NCBI GenBank assembly: GCA_008692225.1
Contig: VICG01000010.1
Location: 2,108,001 to 2,172,000 of the forward strand
Length of the DNA: 64,000 bases
Source of the DNA: Monilinia fructicola
Lineage: Eukaryota; Ascomycota; Leotiomycetes; Helotiales; Sclerotiniaceae
Reading direction: 5' to 3'
Positions 11,996 to 23,000 of this stretch are shown in pieces (positions within the stretch are counted from its first letter, which is position 1; every line of letters starts with the position of its first letter). Below the pieces are notes generated by a model. That model ran no database searches. It worked only from the letters and a program-made list of their open reading frames with translations, and was not told the origin of the DNA. Both the position numbers and the translations under genes were made by a program.

Positions 11996-12024
11996 CGTTT
12001 TATGAGTCCGTGCACCCACTGGTG
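11996..12024 (-). repeat. right terminal inverted repeat of the transposon
   Basis: Exact reverse complement of 10549-10577, ending CCCACTGGTG. Confidence 0.95.
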
Positions 12025-13400
12025 GACTGGGGGGTTTGGGAGATGGCGTATGGGGGATGGGACTGTGGGATTGGGACTGTGGGATGTGGGATGTTGGGAT
12101 ATTAGGGTAGTTGATCTATATCTATTTTGGGATACTAAGGTATATTAATTTGGGTTGATTGGGTTGCTTGGGTTGATTTGGATGTTCTTATGGAGATAGT
12201 AGTGATAGGAGGAGGTGAGAGGAGGTGAGAGGAGGTGAGAGGAGGTGAGAGGAGGTGAGAGGAGGTGAGTGAGAAGGAAATGTAAGGTAAAATCCAAGGG
12301 GTTAAAAAATAAAGACAAACAAACAAACACATAAAATACACTTTCAAAAAGATGTAAAAAACGCAGATACAAGATACAAAACAAATAAATCCAAACTCAT
12401 CTCTTAACAAGATCATAAAACCTTACAAAGTAATCTCGAAATCATCCATCAATTTCCCTTCCCCCCCCCCCCCACAAAGAAATAAAGTAGAAGAAACGAT
12501 GCGATCAAACAAACAAACAAACAAACAAACTTCCAATTTCAATCTACCCGCTTATTTGCTACATACCCTTCTTTCCTCTCTTGATACCCACGTAAATACC
12601 TACCTACATACTCACCCACCCATCCATCCATTCACTAAAATAAGTGCAAAAACCACAAAACCACCACTCTCCCCCCTCCTCTCCTTCCTTCCCCTCGTCA
12701 AAACCCTAGGATATAATCTAAATCTATCAGGCCGGGCAAAACCAATATACCTCCTCTTAGGGAGGAGCTCATGGAGAGAGAGGGGATCGGATGGAGGTTC
12801 TTGTATCTACCTATCTATCTACACCCAATTGTATCTATCCCTAAATCCGGATTTGAATCTAGTTCCGGGTTGGTGGGATGTACATGTATCTTATATAATA
12901 AAAAGGATGACAGGATAACAGGATGATGGGACAAATAGATCGATCGATCGATCGATCGATAGGCTGAAAGTAGATTTTCAACGGGGGGTTAGTATGGATG
13001 GAGGGGAATTTGATTTTTCGATGCGTGTTCTGAATCAATGGAGATGAGAGAGGTAGATCGGTTGGTTTCTTGGGCTTGCTCGGTTATGCGGTGGGGGGAA
13101 AGGGGTAGGTAGAGAGGGGGCTGGAGGCTACGCTGGAACGGGGGTGGGGGGAGGGGTGTGTGTGGTGTGTATGGGTACGGTGGGATCTTGTATGTTAATA
13201 TATGTGTGTATGTGTATGTGTGTGTGTGTGTGTTGTTGGATTTGGGGGATGTTGTGTTTATATCTATTCCTGTCCCTATCCCTAGGTATAAACATATAAA
13301 CAAAACCCCCCCAAACGCACCCGAGAACGCAATAACAAAAGATAGCCTAGAGTTCTCTACCTACTCACTCAGCCCTGTATTATACACGCCCCTATATCTT
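12025..13400. other. repeat-rich geneless spacer between the two AT islands
   Basis: It contains a GGAGGTGAGA tandem (12208-12268), a CAAACAAA run (12505-12530), C12 near 12463, a GATC tetramer run (12940-12960) and TGTATGTGTG runs (13200-13232). No reading frame has family features. Confidence 0.6.
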
Positions 13401-14416
13401 ATACGTTTTGACATTTCGAAAATAAATAATTGTAAATTAATTAATTATTAAAAGAATCTATAACTTTATATAGTAATAAATTGAAATATACGAAATATAA
13501 TATTATCTTTTTAGTATAAAATATTATATATTATTATAGTTCAAATAATAAAATAAAATTTTTATATTTAATATTTTATTAATAAAATAAAGAATATAAG
13601 ATTTTAATATATTATATTTTATTTTTTAGCTTCTTTATTATTTATAGCTTAATATTTATATTTTGAATTTTTTATTCAATCTTTTTAAAAAAGATAAAAA
13701 GAATTTAAAGTAAAAATAAAATAAAATAATAAAATGAAGTATTTTATTATAATAATATTAATAAATATAGATCTTAATAAAGTAAAGTTATAAAAGATAT
13801 AAAAATAGTTTATAATTTAAAAAACTTATATTAAATTTAATTTAAATAATTTTTTAAAATTTTAAATTATAAAAAAACAAATTAAAATAAAAAATAAAAT
13901 TAATAAATATAATTATATATTATATTATATATTATATATTATATTATTATATTATATTATTTTATAGAAAGATAATTTATTTTAATTATAATTATATAAA
14001 CTTATTATATATAAGTTTTATTAAAATAAAATTTCGATAGCTTAAATAATTAATTTTCTATAACGATTAGTATACTAATATTACGATTATATATTAAAGC
14101 GAATTAATAAAGGTTAATAAATTAAAATAAAAAAGCTAAAAAGAGAAAAGATCTTTTAGAGATCTTTTTTCTATATAATATCGCTTATTTAAAGGCTAGG
14201 TTAAACTAAGATAAGCGTAATAAGATATTATATATTTAAGTATATAATATTCGTTATAATTAAAAATAATACTAATATAAAAGAATAATCATTTAAATAT
14301 AGTATTAAATAAAATTTATAATTTTTTTTCAATTTTCTTTTAATATAAATCTTAATTTACTTATATATATTATAAGAAAGATCTTTTATTAAAAAGAAAT
14401 ATTATATTTTATATAA

Positions 14417-14575
14417 TACTAGCACTCGCGGAAAATAAATTTTCAGACTTTGGATTCATCGAATTTTGTTTTCTAATAGGGGCTAGCCCCCAAACCCCCA
14501 ATCCTCACTTCGTTCGAGGCTAATAAAATTCTATAAATCCATAATCTAAAAACTTATTTTCCGCGAGTGCTAGTA
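14417..14575. mobile_element. small MITE with TA target duplication and about 20-bp inverted ends
   Basis: TA then CTAGCACTCGCGGAAAATAA (from 14419) on the left; on the right TTATTTTCCGCGAGTGCTAG then TA (to 14575). About 155 bp between the TAs, non-coding, ends perfectly inverted. TA duplication plus this structure fits a Tc1/mariner-derived (Stowaway-like) MITE. Its interior keeps GC-rich sequence including the palindrome GGGGCTAGCCCC at 14479-14490, unlike the surrounding AT island, so it probably inserted after RIP or escaped it because of its size. Confidence 0.85.
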
Positions 14576-14576
14576 T

Positions 14577-14579
<3 letters not shown>

Positions 14580-14619
<40 letters not shown>

Positions 14620-14620
14620 T
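14580..14620. repeat. (AAT)n microsatellite
   Basis: About a dozen AAT triplets directly right of the MITE. Confidence 0.9.
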
Positions 14621-15254
14621 AGTAATATCCTTTTAACAAATATAATTTTAGATTATTTTTATTAATTCTTTTGAAAAAGAATTATCTTAGTTTATTCTTC
14701 TAGAGAGAAATTATTTACTTTGTTTATATTTAATCTAAGTTATTTAATATAAAGATAGAAGTATTTAAATTTCTTATTTTTTTAGAATTTTTTCTTTAGA
14801 AAATATAATTATTATATAAATTATAATAATTTAATATAAAAAAGCTTAAATAAGATAATTAGAAATTTAATAATTTAATAAAGATAATCTTAAATATATA
14901 TATATATATATATAACGAAAATAATCTTATATTACTAAACTTAATTAGATTTATAATATTTTATTTTTAATTAAAATAATTAAAATTACAACTTTTGAAT
15001 CTTAATAATTAAATATAATCCTCTTTATTTATTATAATTACTTCTTATTATTTAATTATTTTAATATTAATTTAAATTTTATTTATAAAAATATATATAA
15101 TTATATCTTTTTTATCGGCTTTCTCTTATTAAATATCTTAATTAGAGACAAAATTATTTATTTATATTATTAAATAAAAAATTGTATACTTCAAGTTAAC
15201 TTTTGGGCTTTGTTAAGCCTTTAAGTTAAGTTAACTTACAGGGCTTATAAAGCC

Positions 15255-18223
15255 AAATGAACTTTGTATAGGGTGATGGATGTATTGTACTTGGGTAGGG
15301 TATGCAGGTGTGGTGGGGTATGTTGATATTGTATTATACTATACTTGTATTGTATAAGTATATACTATATATATATAATGGGTAATGGGTAGGGTAGTTT
15401 TATTTCGGATGAATGGATGGATGGATGGATGGATAAGGGATCGAAGGTTGTTTGTTAGGTGCATCAATGTCTGAGGTGTGGATGATGATGATGATGAGAT
15501 GTGTTGAGATAGAAGCATAGACCGGTGGTAATAATATAATGATATCTAAATGTAATGATATCTAGATGTGATGTGATGTTGTGTTTGATAATAGACAAGA
15601 TGGTTTGATACTTGGGCAAGACAGTACGTGTACATAATGATATGATCAAAAAAGTAGATTAACCTTAGCATTGTGAGAAAGTACGATTCAAGCAATAGAT
15701 AGATACCTCAGTAGCAGGGACTGAAGAATAAACGGTCTAAATCCCCGTTGAGGCGATAAGGATTGGAGTTTGGTAGATCCACTGCTACTGTACTGTAAGG
15801 TTACTTGGACTAAGTGTGGTATGTGGATCAGATGACACAATAGGGTACAGTAAGGTTAAGAGAGAGAGTATCGTACATACTGCACTACCTGTCTACTTAG
15901 TACTTTACCCATCTAGTCTTTGATATATTCCGATGAACCCGTTGAGAATATACTCATATATGCTTAGTCACGGTAACACTTTAGTAAGGAAGAGCCATTC
16001 GTTCTATAGTAGACTTGTACTGTACGTAGTGTTGAGAAGAGTCAGTATTGTTACGAGTAAATCAAGTTGACAGACAAGTTGCAGACAGATCTACCCACCT
16101 AGTCAATCGTACTTTAGGAGATGGAAGAAACTACTTCTAGATCATTTGTCGACATGACTTCACCCAAGACGTGGCATGGCTTGGTAAACAATAGTACTCG
16201 AGTATAATCAAACCGAGTATAATCAAACCGGTACCGGAAACTATTCGTATATGGGAGTCATCTTTCATCATACATTCACACAATATGAATTCTTGGATTC
16301 ACCTTAACCTACCCATCTATCTACCTACCTACTTACTATATGTAATAGTGGATGTGATATGATGATGATATGAGGTGATACAATCAATATAATACCTAAT
16401 AAGTATAAGCAGATAGTAAGTCATCTTGATCTCCTTACCTCGATAATGTAATATGCTAGCCCGGAGATGTCAGATGATTCATTTTCCTTTTTTAGAGTAA
16501 ATGGTCGGCCTCCACGGCAGTGGCCCTCGGAGAGCCAGCGGAGCGTCATGTTTGATGAGTGATTGATGGATGGATGGACGGATGGATGGATAGATGGATA
16601 GATGGATGAATGGATGAATGGATGGAATGAATATTATAGATACCTAGGTAGATATTATGGGGGCAAGCCCCCAAACCCCCTTAGCTCGCTGCGCTCGAGA
16701 TGTTGGGTATGGTATTGAAGTAGGAGGGAGGTAGGTAATAGGTATCCACGGATGTATATATATATATACATACTCGAGTATATATATCTATATTATTCAC
16801 TTGGGTAATATAAAACGAATAATATAAAACGAATAATAGATTATTTTATATATATCTTTTACTTGAGTAAATTCAATTAGATATACTATAATACGAATGA
16901 TAAATAATCTATTATATAAATGTATATAAGGTCATATATATATATATATATATAATGAATTAAAATATTATTTTATAGAATCTAGCTTAATGACATTATT
17001 ATAAGATCTTACTACTTCTTTATCCAGAGTAGATTCAAACCCTTGGAATACGATAAGGAGAAACGGCTCTTGGGCATCAAGCACAGGCAATCCCACATCC
17101 CACATGCCACTTACCACTTACATCCACCATTCATCATCCACCATCCATCCATCATCCCCCATCCATCATCCCCCATCACTCATACATGATACATACAATC
17201 AACGCTTTTGGATAAGAATGAACCCCGCATTGACGCTAGTGTGCCTCACCTCATCAGTTTCCAATGCATCAAACCAAACCTTGGAACTTGAACCTATCGA
17301 CACAATCACTTCCGACGTCCATCTCCAGCTTCCTTTGGAATTCTTTTGGTACGAGGCACGAGGGACGAGGGACGTACTATTTGATATTTATTGATGTGAG
17401 AGTGTTCAATGAGCAGGTTTGAAGTAGGAAGTGGTGATTTGATTGATTTAATTAATTCATTTACTTACTTCCTTGACCTTACTTTGGATCACTCGTGGAC
17501 AATTACGATTGATTCCATCTGCCTACTGTAGCTCCAGATTTATCTATCTACAGTATCCATATCAATCTATCTATCAAAAGCCTCAACTACCCTGATCTTT
17601 CTTTACCTTTGATTACCTTTACCTTTACCTACTTACTTATTTACCCATCTACCTACTCATCTACTCACCTACTCACCTACTTATTTACTCCACTTCACCT
17701 CATCGATTATCCAACATCCAACAAGCAACTAAACTAAACTAACCTGGAAACTACTACTCATACCATATCATTCGATAACGTCCTTAATCAATTATTAAGA
17801 ATTCCTCCCACTTTCTTCCCACTTTCTTCCCACTTCTTTACGGCACTAGGTCTAGCTTTCTCCATAGATACTACAGTATACAGCATTTAGTACAATCCAG
17901 GGGAAACTTTACCTCATCAAGAAAAGCCCGTTCAGAGGAAGAATTATTAAAGGTTCAAGGTTAAAGGTAGGACATTCTATTCTACTTTCCTCCTCTCCCT
18001 CTCCCTCTCCCTCTTCCTCTTCCTCTTCTCCTTCTGCTCCTCCCTCCCCCGCCCTCCTTCTCCTCCCTCTCTTTCTCCTTCTTGTTGACGCTGTTATTCA
18101 CCTGTGTTCTTCAAAAGTTGCGCATTCGACCTCATATCATATTCACATTCATTCAATCCTTTTATATTACCTGTTTGGTCAAGAGATTTTGGTATAATAT
18201 AAATACTCTAAAAGACTAATGAC
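15255..18223. other. geneless region upstream of the 894-residue gene
   Basis: Repeats include GGAT runs (15412-15435, 16560-16625), GATGAT (15480-15497), TATATATA palindromes (16752-16790), an AT-rich patch (16800-16990) and pyrimidine-rich tracts (17990-18085) that probably belong to the promoter/5' leader of the gene at 18224. A GC-rich module at 16659-16699 resembles the MITE core. A small frame at 17104-17394 has no supporting features. Confidence 0.5.
16659..16699. repeat. GC-rich hairpin module related to the MITE core
   Basis: It reads GGGGGCAAGCCCCC then AAACCCCC and a CTCGCTGCGCTCGAG stretch. The MITE interior at 14479-14519 has the same order: GGGGCTAGCCCC, AAACCCCC, then CTCACTTCGTTCGAG. 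I saw no matching inverted ends flanking this copy. Confidence 0.7.
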
Positions 18224-20908
18224 ATGGAGTCATCCAGCGAACCCCCTTCTTTGGATTTGATATCTCCAAATCACGAATCAAATTCTAACCAATTTCGCTT
18301 TCCTACTCCAACCGTCGATACAAGAATAAGTACTTGGGTTGAAACCCAATCTTCTAATAAAATGTCAACGCTCAGCGAGGCTCCATCTGATGAAAGTCAT
18401 CTCTCGGAATCTACTTATGAATTTATTGATACAGATACTGAGAGTCATGATGAGAATACGACAGAATCCATGACTTCGGTTGAATATGGTCATCCAGATG
18501 ATATGGCAAGTCTCGCAGATACTGACAATAGTGATGAGAGCGGGGATGAGCAGACACACAATTCTTCCATTCCTGGTTATGGCTTGGATACTTCTATCCA
18601 TAATTCTTTCAACAATCCTACCATCGGCCCAAACTCTGCCATCTTACATGATGACCCCGATACCCCGCTCTCTCAGTCGATCGAATTTGAAGAGCCATTT
18701 GGTGGCCTTGGGTCCGAGAGTGTATCCGTCAAGCATACAGTGGCCGAGTTCACCAAGGAACAAACGGAAGCGGCAGTACGAGATATGAATATGCAAAATC
18801 CACCAAGTCATCTAACCCTCACAATTCGACAAACGATGACGAAGCAAGGTCTATCGACAAAAGATCCACTCCGTATCCTCTACGTAGGCAGCCACTCTGC
18901 CAAGCAAGATATCATACACAAGATTGCAAGTTCTGTCGCTGCTTCCGTTGAAGGCCAAGAGCGTTCAAGTCGAAGTTCTTCTCAAATCTATAATGTTGTG
19001 CCCGTATCTGCGTTTGGTTCGGAGAAAACACCAGAAGTCGAGCTCATGCATTCATCTGGTTACCAAATCAAGGTTGATGACTGTTTGTCTGCCCAAACTC
19101 TCAAATTCGAGGATTTCCCCGAAAAACCAGACATCATCAAGTTAAATCTTGAGGACCCCTACAGCTATCATTCTGTCCCCGAGGAAAATCACTCCGGTCG
19201 AGAGGGATATAACTTCAGCCTTCAACCGGAATGGGAATTACCACATGTGGCAATATTCTATTGTTCTGAGAGCGATGACGTACAAGCCAAACGCACACGC
19301 ACTATCGCCAGAAAGTTTATGAGCCGTCATGAAATACCATCGATTGTTATCTCACACAAGCAATCACTAAACAGACCTCAGTGTATGTCTTTGGATCAGC
19401 ACTCTATCCACATGTGCTTGGAATCACGAGAAACCAAAAACATGATCCATCAACGTTTACCAATTGACCTTACTTCTTTCTTGAATATCGACGCTAGACA
19501 GATGAATAGAAATCTTGCCTACTTGACCGGCCTTTATGAACGTGCAATTCCACCCACCCCACCAACGGGTTTTCAGAAGCTTGATGACTTTTCGATGAAT
19601 CCTACGAATCATGAGAAGCCACTAAAGATAGAATGGACCCGTTATTTGGCAGAGTGGAGATCTTTCATTTCGTTTGGTTTGCTTGGCTTGAGTATTCTAT
19701 ACACCATCTTCACGGGCGTCTCCAATTATCCATTTTCCAACCAGCCATCAATTTCTATCAACAGCAAGGCTATGTCTGCTGTACCGATGACTACGACTTC
19801 TGTCACGGGATCAGTACCATTTTCGAGTATATCCTCTGCAACGCAGGCCACATTTACTTCTACGCGGACAATTTCACCTTCTGTAAACTCGCCGCAACCA
19901 AATAGTCTTTCGAAGCCTCAATTAGACTTCGAAAAGCTGACACAGGTCGCCCACAAGAAGTGTGGTACTTGTGCAGCTGAGATTCTAGGCGAAAGAGAAG
20001 TATTGATTCGGATTCCATCGACGTTGAAGCTCAACTGGCTCACGAAATTGGCAATGTCGGTCAACATCACGAGAGAGAATGCCACGGTTGATACGGAGCG
20101 TGCATACAGTTCGGATGATGGAATCGTATTATTGCTCCCTAGAAAGGAAGCTTATGGTGTTCTGAACATTTCTGTGGTCACTACCAAGAAACCACGCATC
20201 AATGAAACCTTCCAGGTTGATTTTGGAACCAATTCTCTTCAAACGATGCAAGATCTTCTGGAAAGATTCTATACCTTTTTCAAAGAGGATACTGTCATAG
20301 TCGATGGTCAAACTCTTGCAGATATTCGTGCCTCTGCAGAGAAGGTTCTCAAAGATGTGCAGCAATCCTCACAATTGAAATTGGCCAACATAGATGAAGT
20401 CACCCGTTTGGCTCTCGAGCGGGCATCTTCCATTACTGATCAGCTTACTAATTCGGCAAAAAGTATGTCACTGGAAGTCGCAAAGCGAAGTGCTCGCATC
20501 TCACATGAACTCGGTTCCCAGTTTGCTGGTATGGAGAAGGTAGTTACAGATCAGTTGCAGTCATTGCAAGACATTGAAATTCCATTAGATGAAGGGATTC
20601 TCAAGGCTCAAATAAGATCTAAGTCTTTGTGGTTAAGGATGCAAGGAAAGAATGCAGAGGCTGAAGAATATGAGCGTAGAGCTTCGATTGCTATGGGTAA
20701 GAAGGCTGAAGTGAAACGAAAGTTGAAGGAAGCAAATGCAGAATGCACAAAGACACCATTGATGAAGAATGGATATCAAGATAAGGCCAAGAGAGAGGCA
20801 GAGAAAGTTGCGAAGAAGGAAGCTAGACAAGCGGCTAGAAAAGCGGCTAAAGAAGCAAAGAAGGAAGCAATTGCTGCTGCTCGGAGAGTGGGATGGGTTG
20901 CGAATTGA
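18224..20908 (+). CDS. 894-residue single-span membrane protein with coiled-coil, basic C-terminus; function unknown
   Basis: Intronless, uninterrupted frame starting at the ATG of GACATGGAGTC. Residues 1-170 are acidic, Ser-rich and probably disordered. About 210-450 looks globular, opening with PLRILYVGSHSAKQDII and containing HVAIFYCSESDD and IPSIVIS strands separated by helices, suggesting an alpha/beta fold. One hydrophobic segment (about 480-502, SFISFGLLGLSILYTIF) is the only membrane span, followed by a Ser/Thr-rich stretch, a second folded part with CGTCAAEILGEREVLI, and from about 700 long charged helices ending in a Lys/Arg/Ala tail (853-894). I do not recognise the family. A membrane-anchored scaffold is conceivable but unproven. 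Uniform codon use and no breaks make the gene call strong. Confidence 0.88.
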   Translation: MESSSEPPSLDLISPNHESNSNQFRFPTPTVDTRISTWVETQSSNKMSTLSEAPSDESHLSESTYEFIDTDTESHDENTTESMTSVEYGHPDDMASLADTDNSDESGDEQTHNSSIPGYGLDTSIHNSFNNPTIGPNSAILHDDPDTPLSQSIEFEEPFGGLGSESVSVKHTVAEFTKEQTEAAVRDMNMQNPPSHLTLTIRQTMTKQGLSTKDPLRILYVGSHSAKQDIIHKIASSVAASVEGQERSSRSSSQIYNVVPVSAFGSEKTPEVELMHSSGYQIKVDDCLSAQTLKFEDFPEKPDIIKLNLEDPYSYHSVPEENHSGREGYNFSLQPEWELPHVAIFYCSESDDVQAKRTRTIARKFMSRHEIPSIVISHKQSLNRPQCMSLDQHSIHMCLESRETKNMIHQRLPIDLTSFLNIDARQMNRNLAYLTGLYERAIPPTPPTGFQKLDDFSMNPTNHEKPLKIEWTRYLAEWRSFISFGLLGLSILYTIFTGVSNYPFSNQPSISINSKAMSAVPMTTTSVTGSVPFSSISSATQATFTSTRTISPSVNSPQPNSLSKPQLDFEKLTQVAHKKCGTCAAEILGEREVLIRIPSTLKLNWLTKLAMSVNITRENATVDTERAYSSDDGIVLLLPRKEAYGVLNISVVTTKKPRINETFQVDFGTNSLQTMQDLLERFYTFFKEDTVIVDGQTLADIRASAEKVLKDVQQSSQLKLANIDEVTRLALERASSITDQLTNSAKSMSLEVAKRSARISHELGSQFAGMEKVVTDQLQSLQDIEIPLDEGILKAQIRSKSLWLRMQGKNAEAEEYERRASIAMGKKAEVKRKLKEANAECTKTPLMKNGYQDKAKREAEKVAKKEARQAARKAAKEAKKEAIAAARRVGWVAN

Positions 20909-23000
20909 GGCGTTTACATTTGGGAGTTATGGATAGGTTTTAGGTTGGGATGGATTGTGGGTATACCAGAATGGGTGGGGGTAACCTTATGGATGGATGG
21001 ATGGATGGACGGTCGGATGGATTGGGATGGTATGGGATGAATGAATTCGGAATGAATTTTGTTTGCTGCGTAATATAACATGAAGATGATATTCGCATCG
21101 ATGAATTCTAGGCCGGGAAATACAATACAATACACTTCAATACACTTCAATTCAACTCAATACAACGGACAGGTTATATGAGGTTAAGTTAGATTAGGTC
21201 AGGTTACTTTAGGTCAGCACAGAATCATCTCAATGAATAGGTACACTAGTGGTAGGACAATAGGATTACTACTTATTAGCCACGAACGAACAGTCAGCTA
21301 AATGAATTTTCATCTTAATTACTCAAAATGTATACTCGTAGTTATATGTATACTCGTAGTTATATGTATAGTTATATATATGTATAATCATATATATGTA
21401 TGGTTATATATATATGTATGGTTTATATATATGTATGGTTATATATATGTATGGTTATATATTGTATAGTTATATATATATAAATACGCATCCTCTCTCC
21501 ATCTCTCCATCTCTCTCCCCCCCCTCTCTCCCTCCCTCCCTCCTCTCTCTCTCTCTCCCCTCTCTCTCCATCTACAATACCCAATACCCAATACCCAACA
21601 CCTTCTCAAAGATCCTTCTTCCTTACCCTCTGATAGTTAGTTCTACCCGACGTTCCAACATTTCCTCTATTTGGCCTTTTTTTTTTCTCTTTTTTTTGTT
21701 TTTTTTTCAGCTTTACGTCGATTTCCTGGAAGTATAGTATGTATCTATTCGTTGGTGCGTGCGTGCGTGCGTGCGTGCGTGATTGCTTATTGTATCGAGA
21801 GCTAGGAGGTGACAGGCGGGAATGTTGGAAACGGGGTGTTCGTTGGAGTTGGTGATAACGGGGGGGAGGAAGGGGGTGCTTTTTGAGTTCTTGACAGACG
21901 CAAGGAGCGGGGGTGCGTGCGTGCGTGATTGTTACGATGGGAGGGAGACGGGAGAGGGGCCGGGAAGAGGAAGGGGCGGGATCAAGTGCGGGTACTGACT
22001 GTAGAGGCAGTAAGTACCTACTCTTGAGTGCTCGTCAGCTGCAGGAGCCGGGGCGCTCAGCGAGAGCCGTGAATGGCTGTGGGGTTCTGGATGCTGTCGA
22101 AATATAACCTATATATATAGATAGAACTACAAGCTTTGAGTAGATGAGGGCCGCTTAGGCCGGCCAATAATATGACTTGCTTGAGGCTCATCGATGTTAT
22201 ATAACATGTAATGGCCTTTTATAATCTTTCTTATAGTTTGTTTTATAGAGTTTATATGATATCTATTTATTTTTTGATAATTAAAAGTTTAATAAACATA
22301 AAGAAAATAGATTTAAGATGTATATAATCTATAAAATATAATTATTTATTTTAATCTCATTTTGTATATTGTTTGGATTTATAATATTGTTATAATATAA
22401 ACATACATTTTTATTCAAGTTTTTATGTTTTCGTATAAACGTTACATAGTTTTGCTAGACCAATTAGCTTTCAATTAATGAGACGTTTTAGAATATATAA
22501 CTTATAGATATATATAGGTTGAAGCTTGTGACCTATTCGGTGGGCTATGTGGCATTGGAAATGGTTTAAACTGTCACAAAGTGAAATGGAGAGACTGTAG
22601 GGTATCGAATAGTTTCATTGATACTGGAAACTATGAAGAGAAAAAAAGAGCTGACTATGAGGAGGAGCCATATATACCTGCTAGCTCTATTGGTGCCTTG
22701 GGCACCCACTCCCTTCACGGCACCGTGGTAGTCCTACAAAAAACAATAAAATACAAAATACAAATAACAAAAGACAAACAAGAAAATACAACTCAAAGAC
22801 ATCCATCATATGGATATGATCGATGTATTCTCATTTCCACAAATGGATTGACGCATTTCAAGAACTCTATCCCCTGTTAGTTCTAATATAAAGATGAGAG
22901 AGAGGAAGGTTTACAAAAAGTGTACAGTGACAGTGGGAAGGGTTGTAACTTACAATATGATTAAAAAGGATTTATATTACTCCCAGCAAGATATCTGGAG
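20909..23000. other. geneless spacer with TATGTA and GTGC repeats and an AT patch
   Basis: It includes TATATATGTATGGT-type repeats (21350-21480), CTCTC-rich runs (21495-21570), a GTGC run (21754-21780) and an AT-rich patch (22190-22500) that may be another RIP relic. GGTGCCTTGGGCACC at 22691-22705 can fold as a hairpin. No gene supported. Confidence 0.5.

Larger units (their letters stand above)
10549..12024 (+). mobile_element. RIP-degraded Tc1/mariner-type DNA transposon with perfect inverted ends
   Basis: The ends are exact inverted repeats: 10549-10577 starts CACCAGTGGGTGCACG and its reverse complement occupies 11996-12024. The 1.48-kb size and the decayed transposase C-terminus between them (see 11700-11900) identify a Tc1-like element. 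The interior is extremely AT-rich with W-to-stop and Q-to-stop changes expected from C-to-T mutation on both strands (RIP). GAC occurs just outside both ends (10546-10548, 12025-12027). The TA duplication usual for the family is not seen, so the exact borders are uncertain. Confidence 0.85.
13400..15254. mobile_element. extremely AT-rich island, probably RIP-obliterated repeats
   Basis: About 1.85 kb with almost no G or C except in the embedded MITE (14417-14575). The composition matches the interior of the Tc1 relic, so RIP of former transposons is the likely origin, but I cannot recognise any protein remnant here. Two short hairpins sharing a GGCTT/AAGCC stem close the island at 15205-15254. 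Confidence 0.55.

Noticed and set aside
17025..17050. GATTCAAACCC resembling a tRNA B box
   Set aside because: No A box or cloverleaf could be built around it. I found no tRNA anywhere in the window, though a covariance search would be decisive.
17104..17394. 96-residue frame
   Set aside because: It starts in a CATCCA/ATCCCC low-complexity run, has no family features and no conserved context.
22105..22520. Inverted AACCTATATATAT copies flanking an AT patch, as transposon ends
   Set aside because: The match is only about 13 bp of low-complexity AT sequence and no target duplication was visible.
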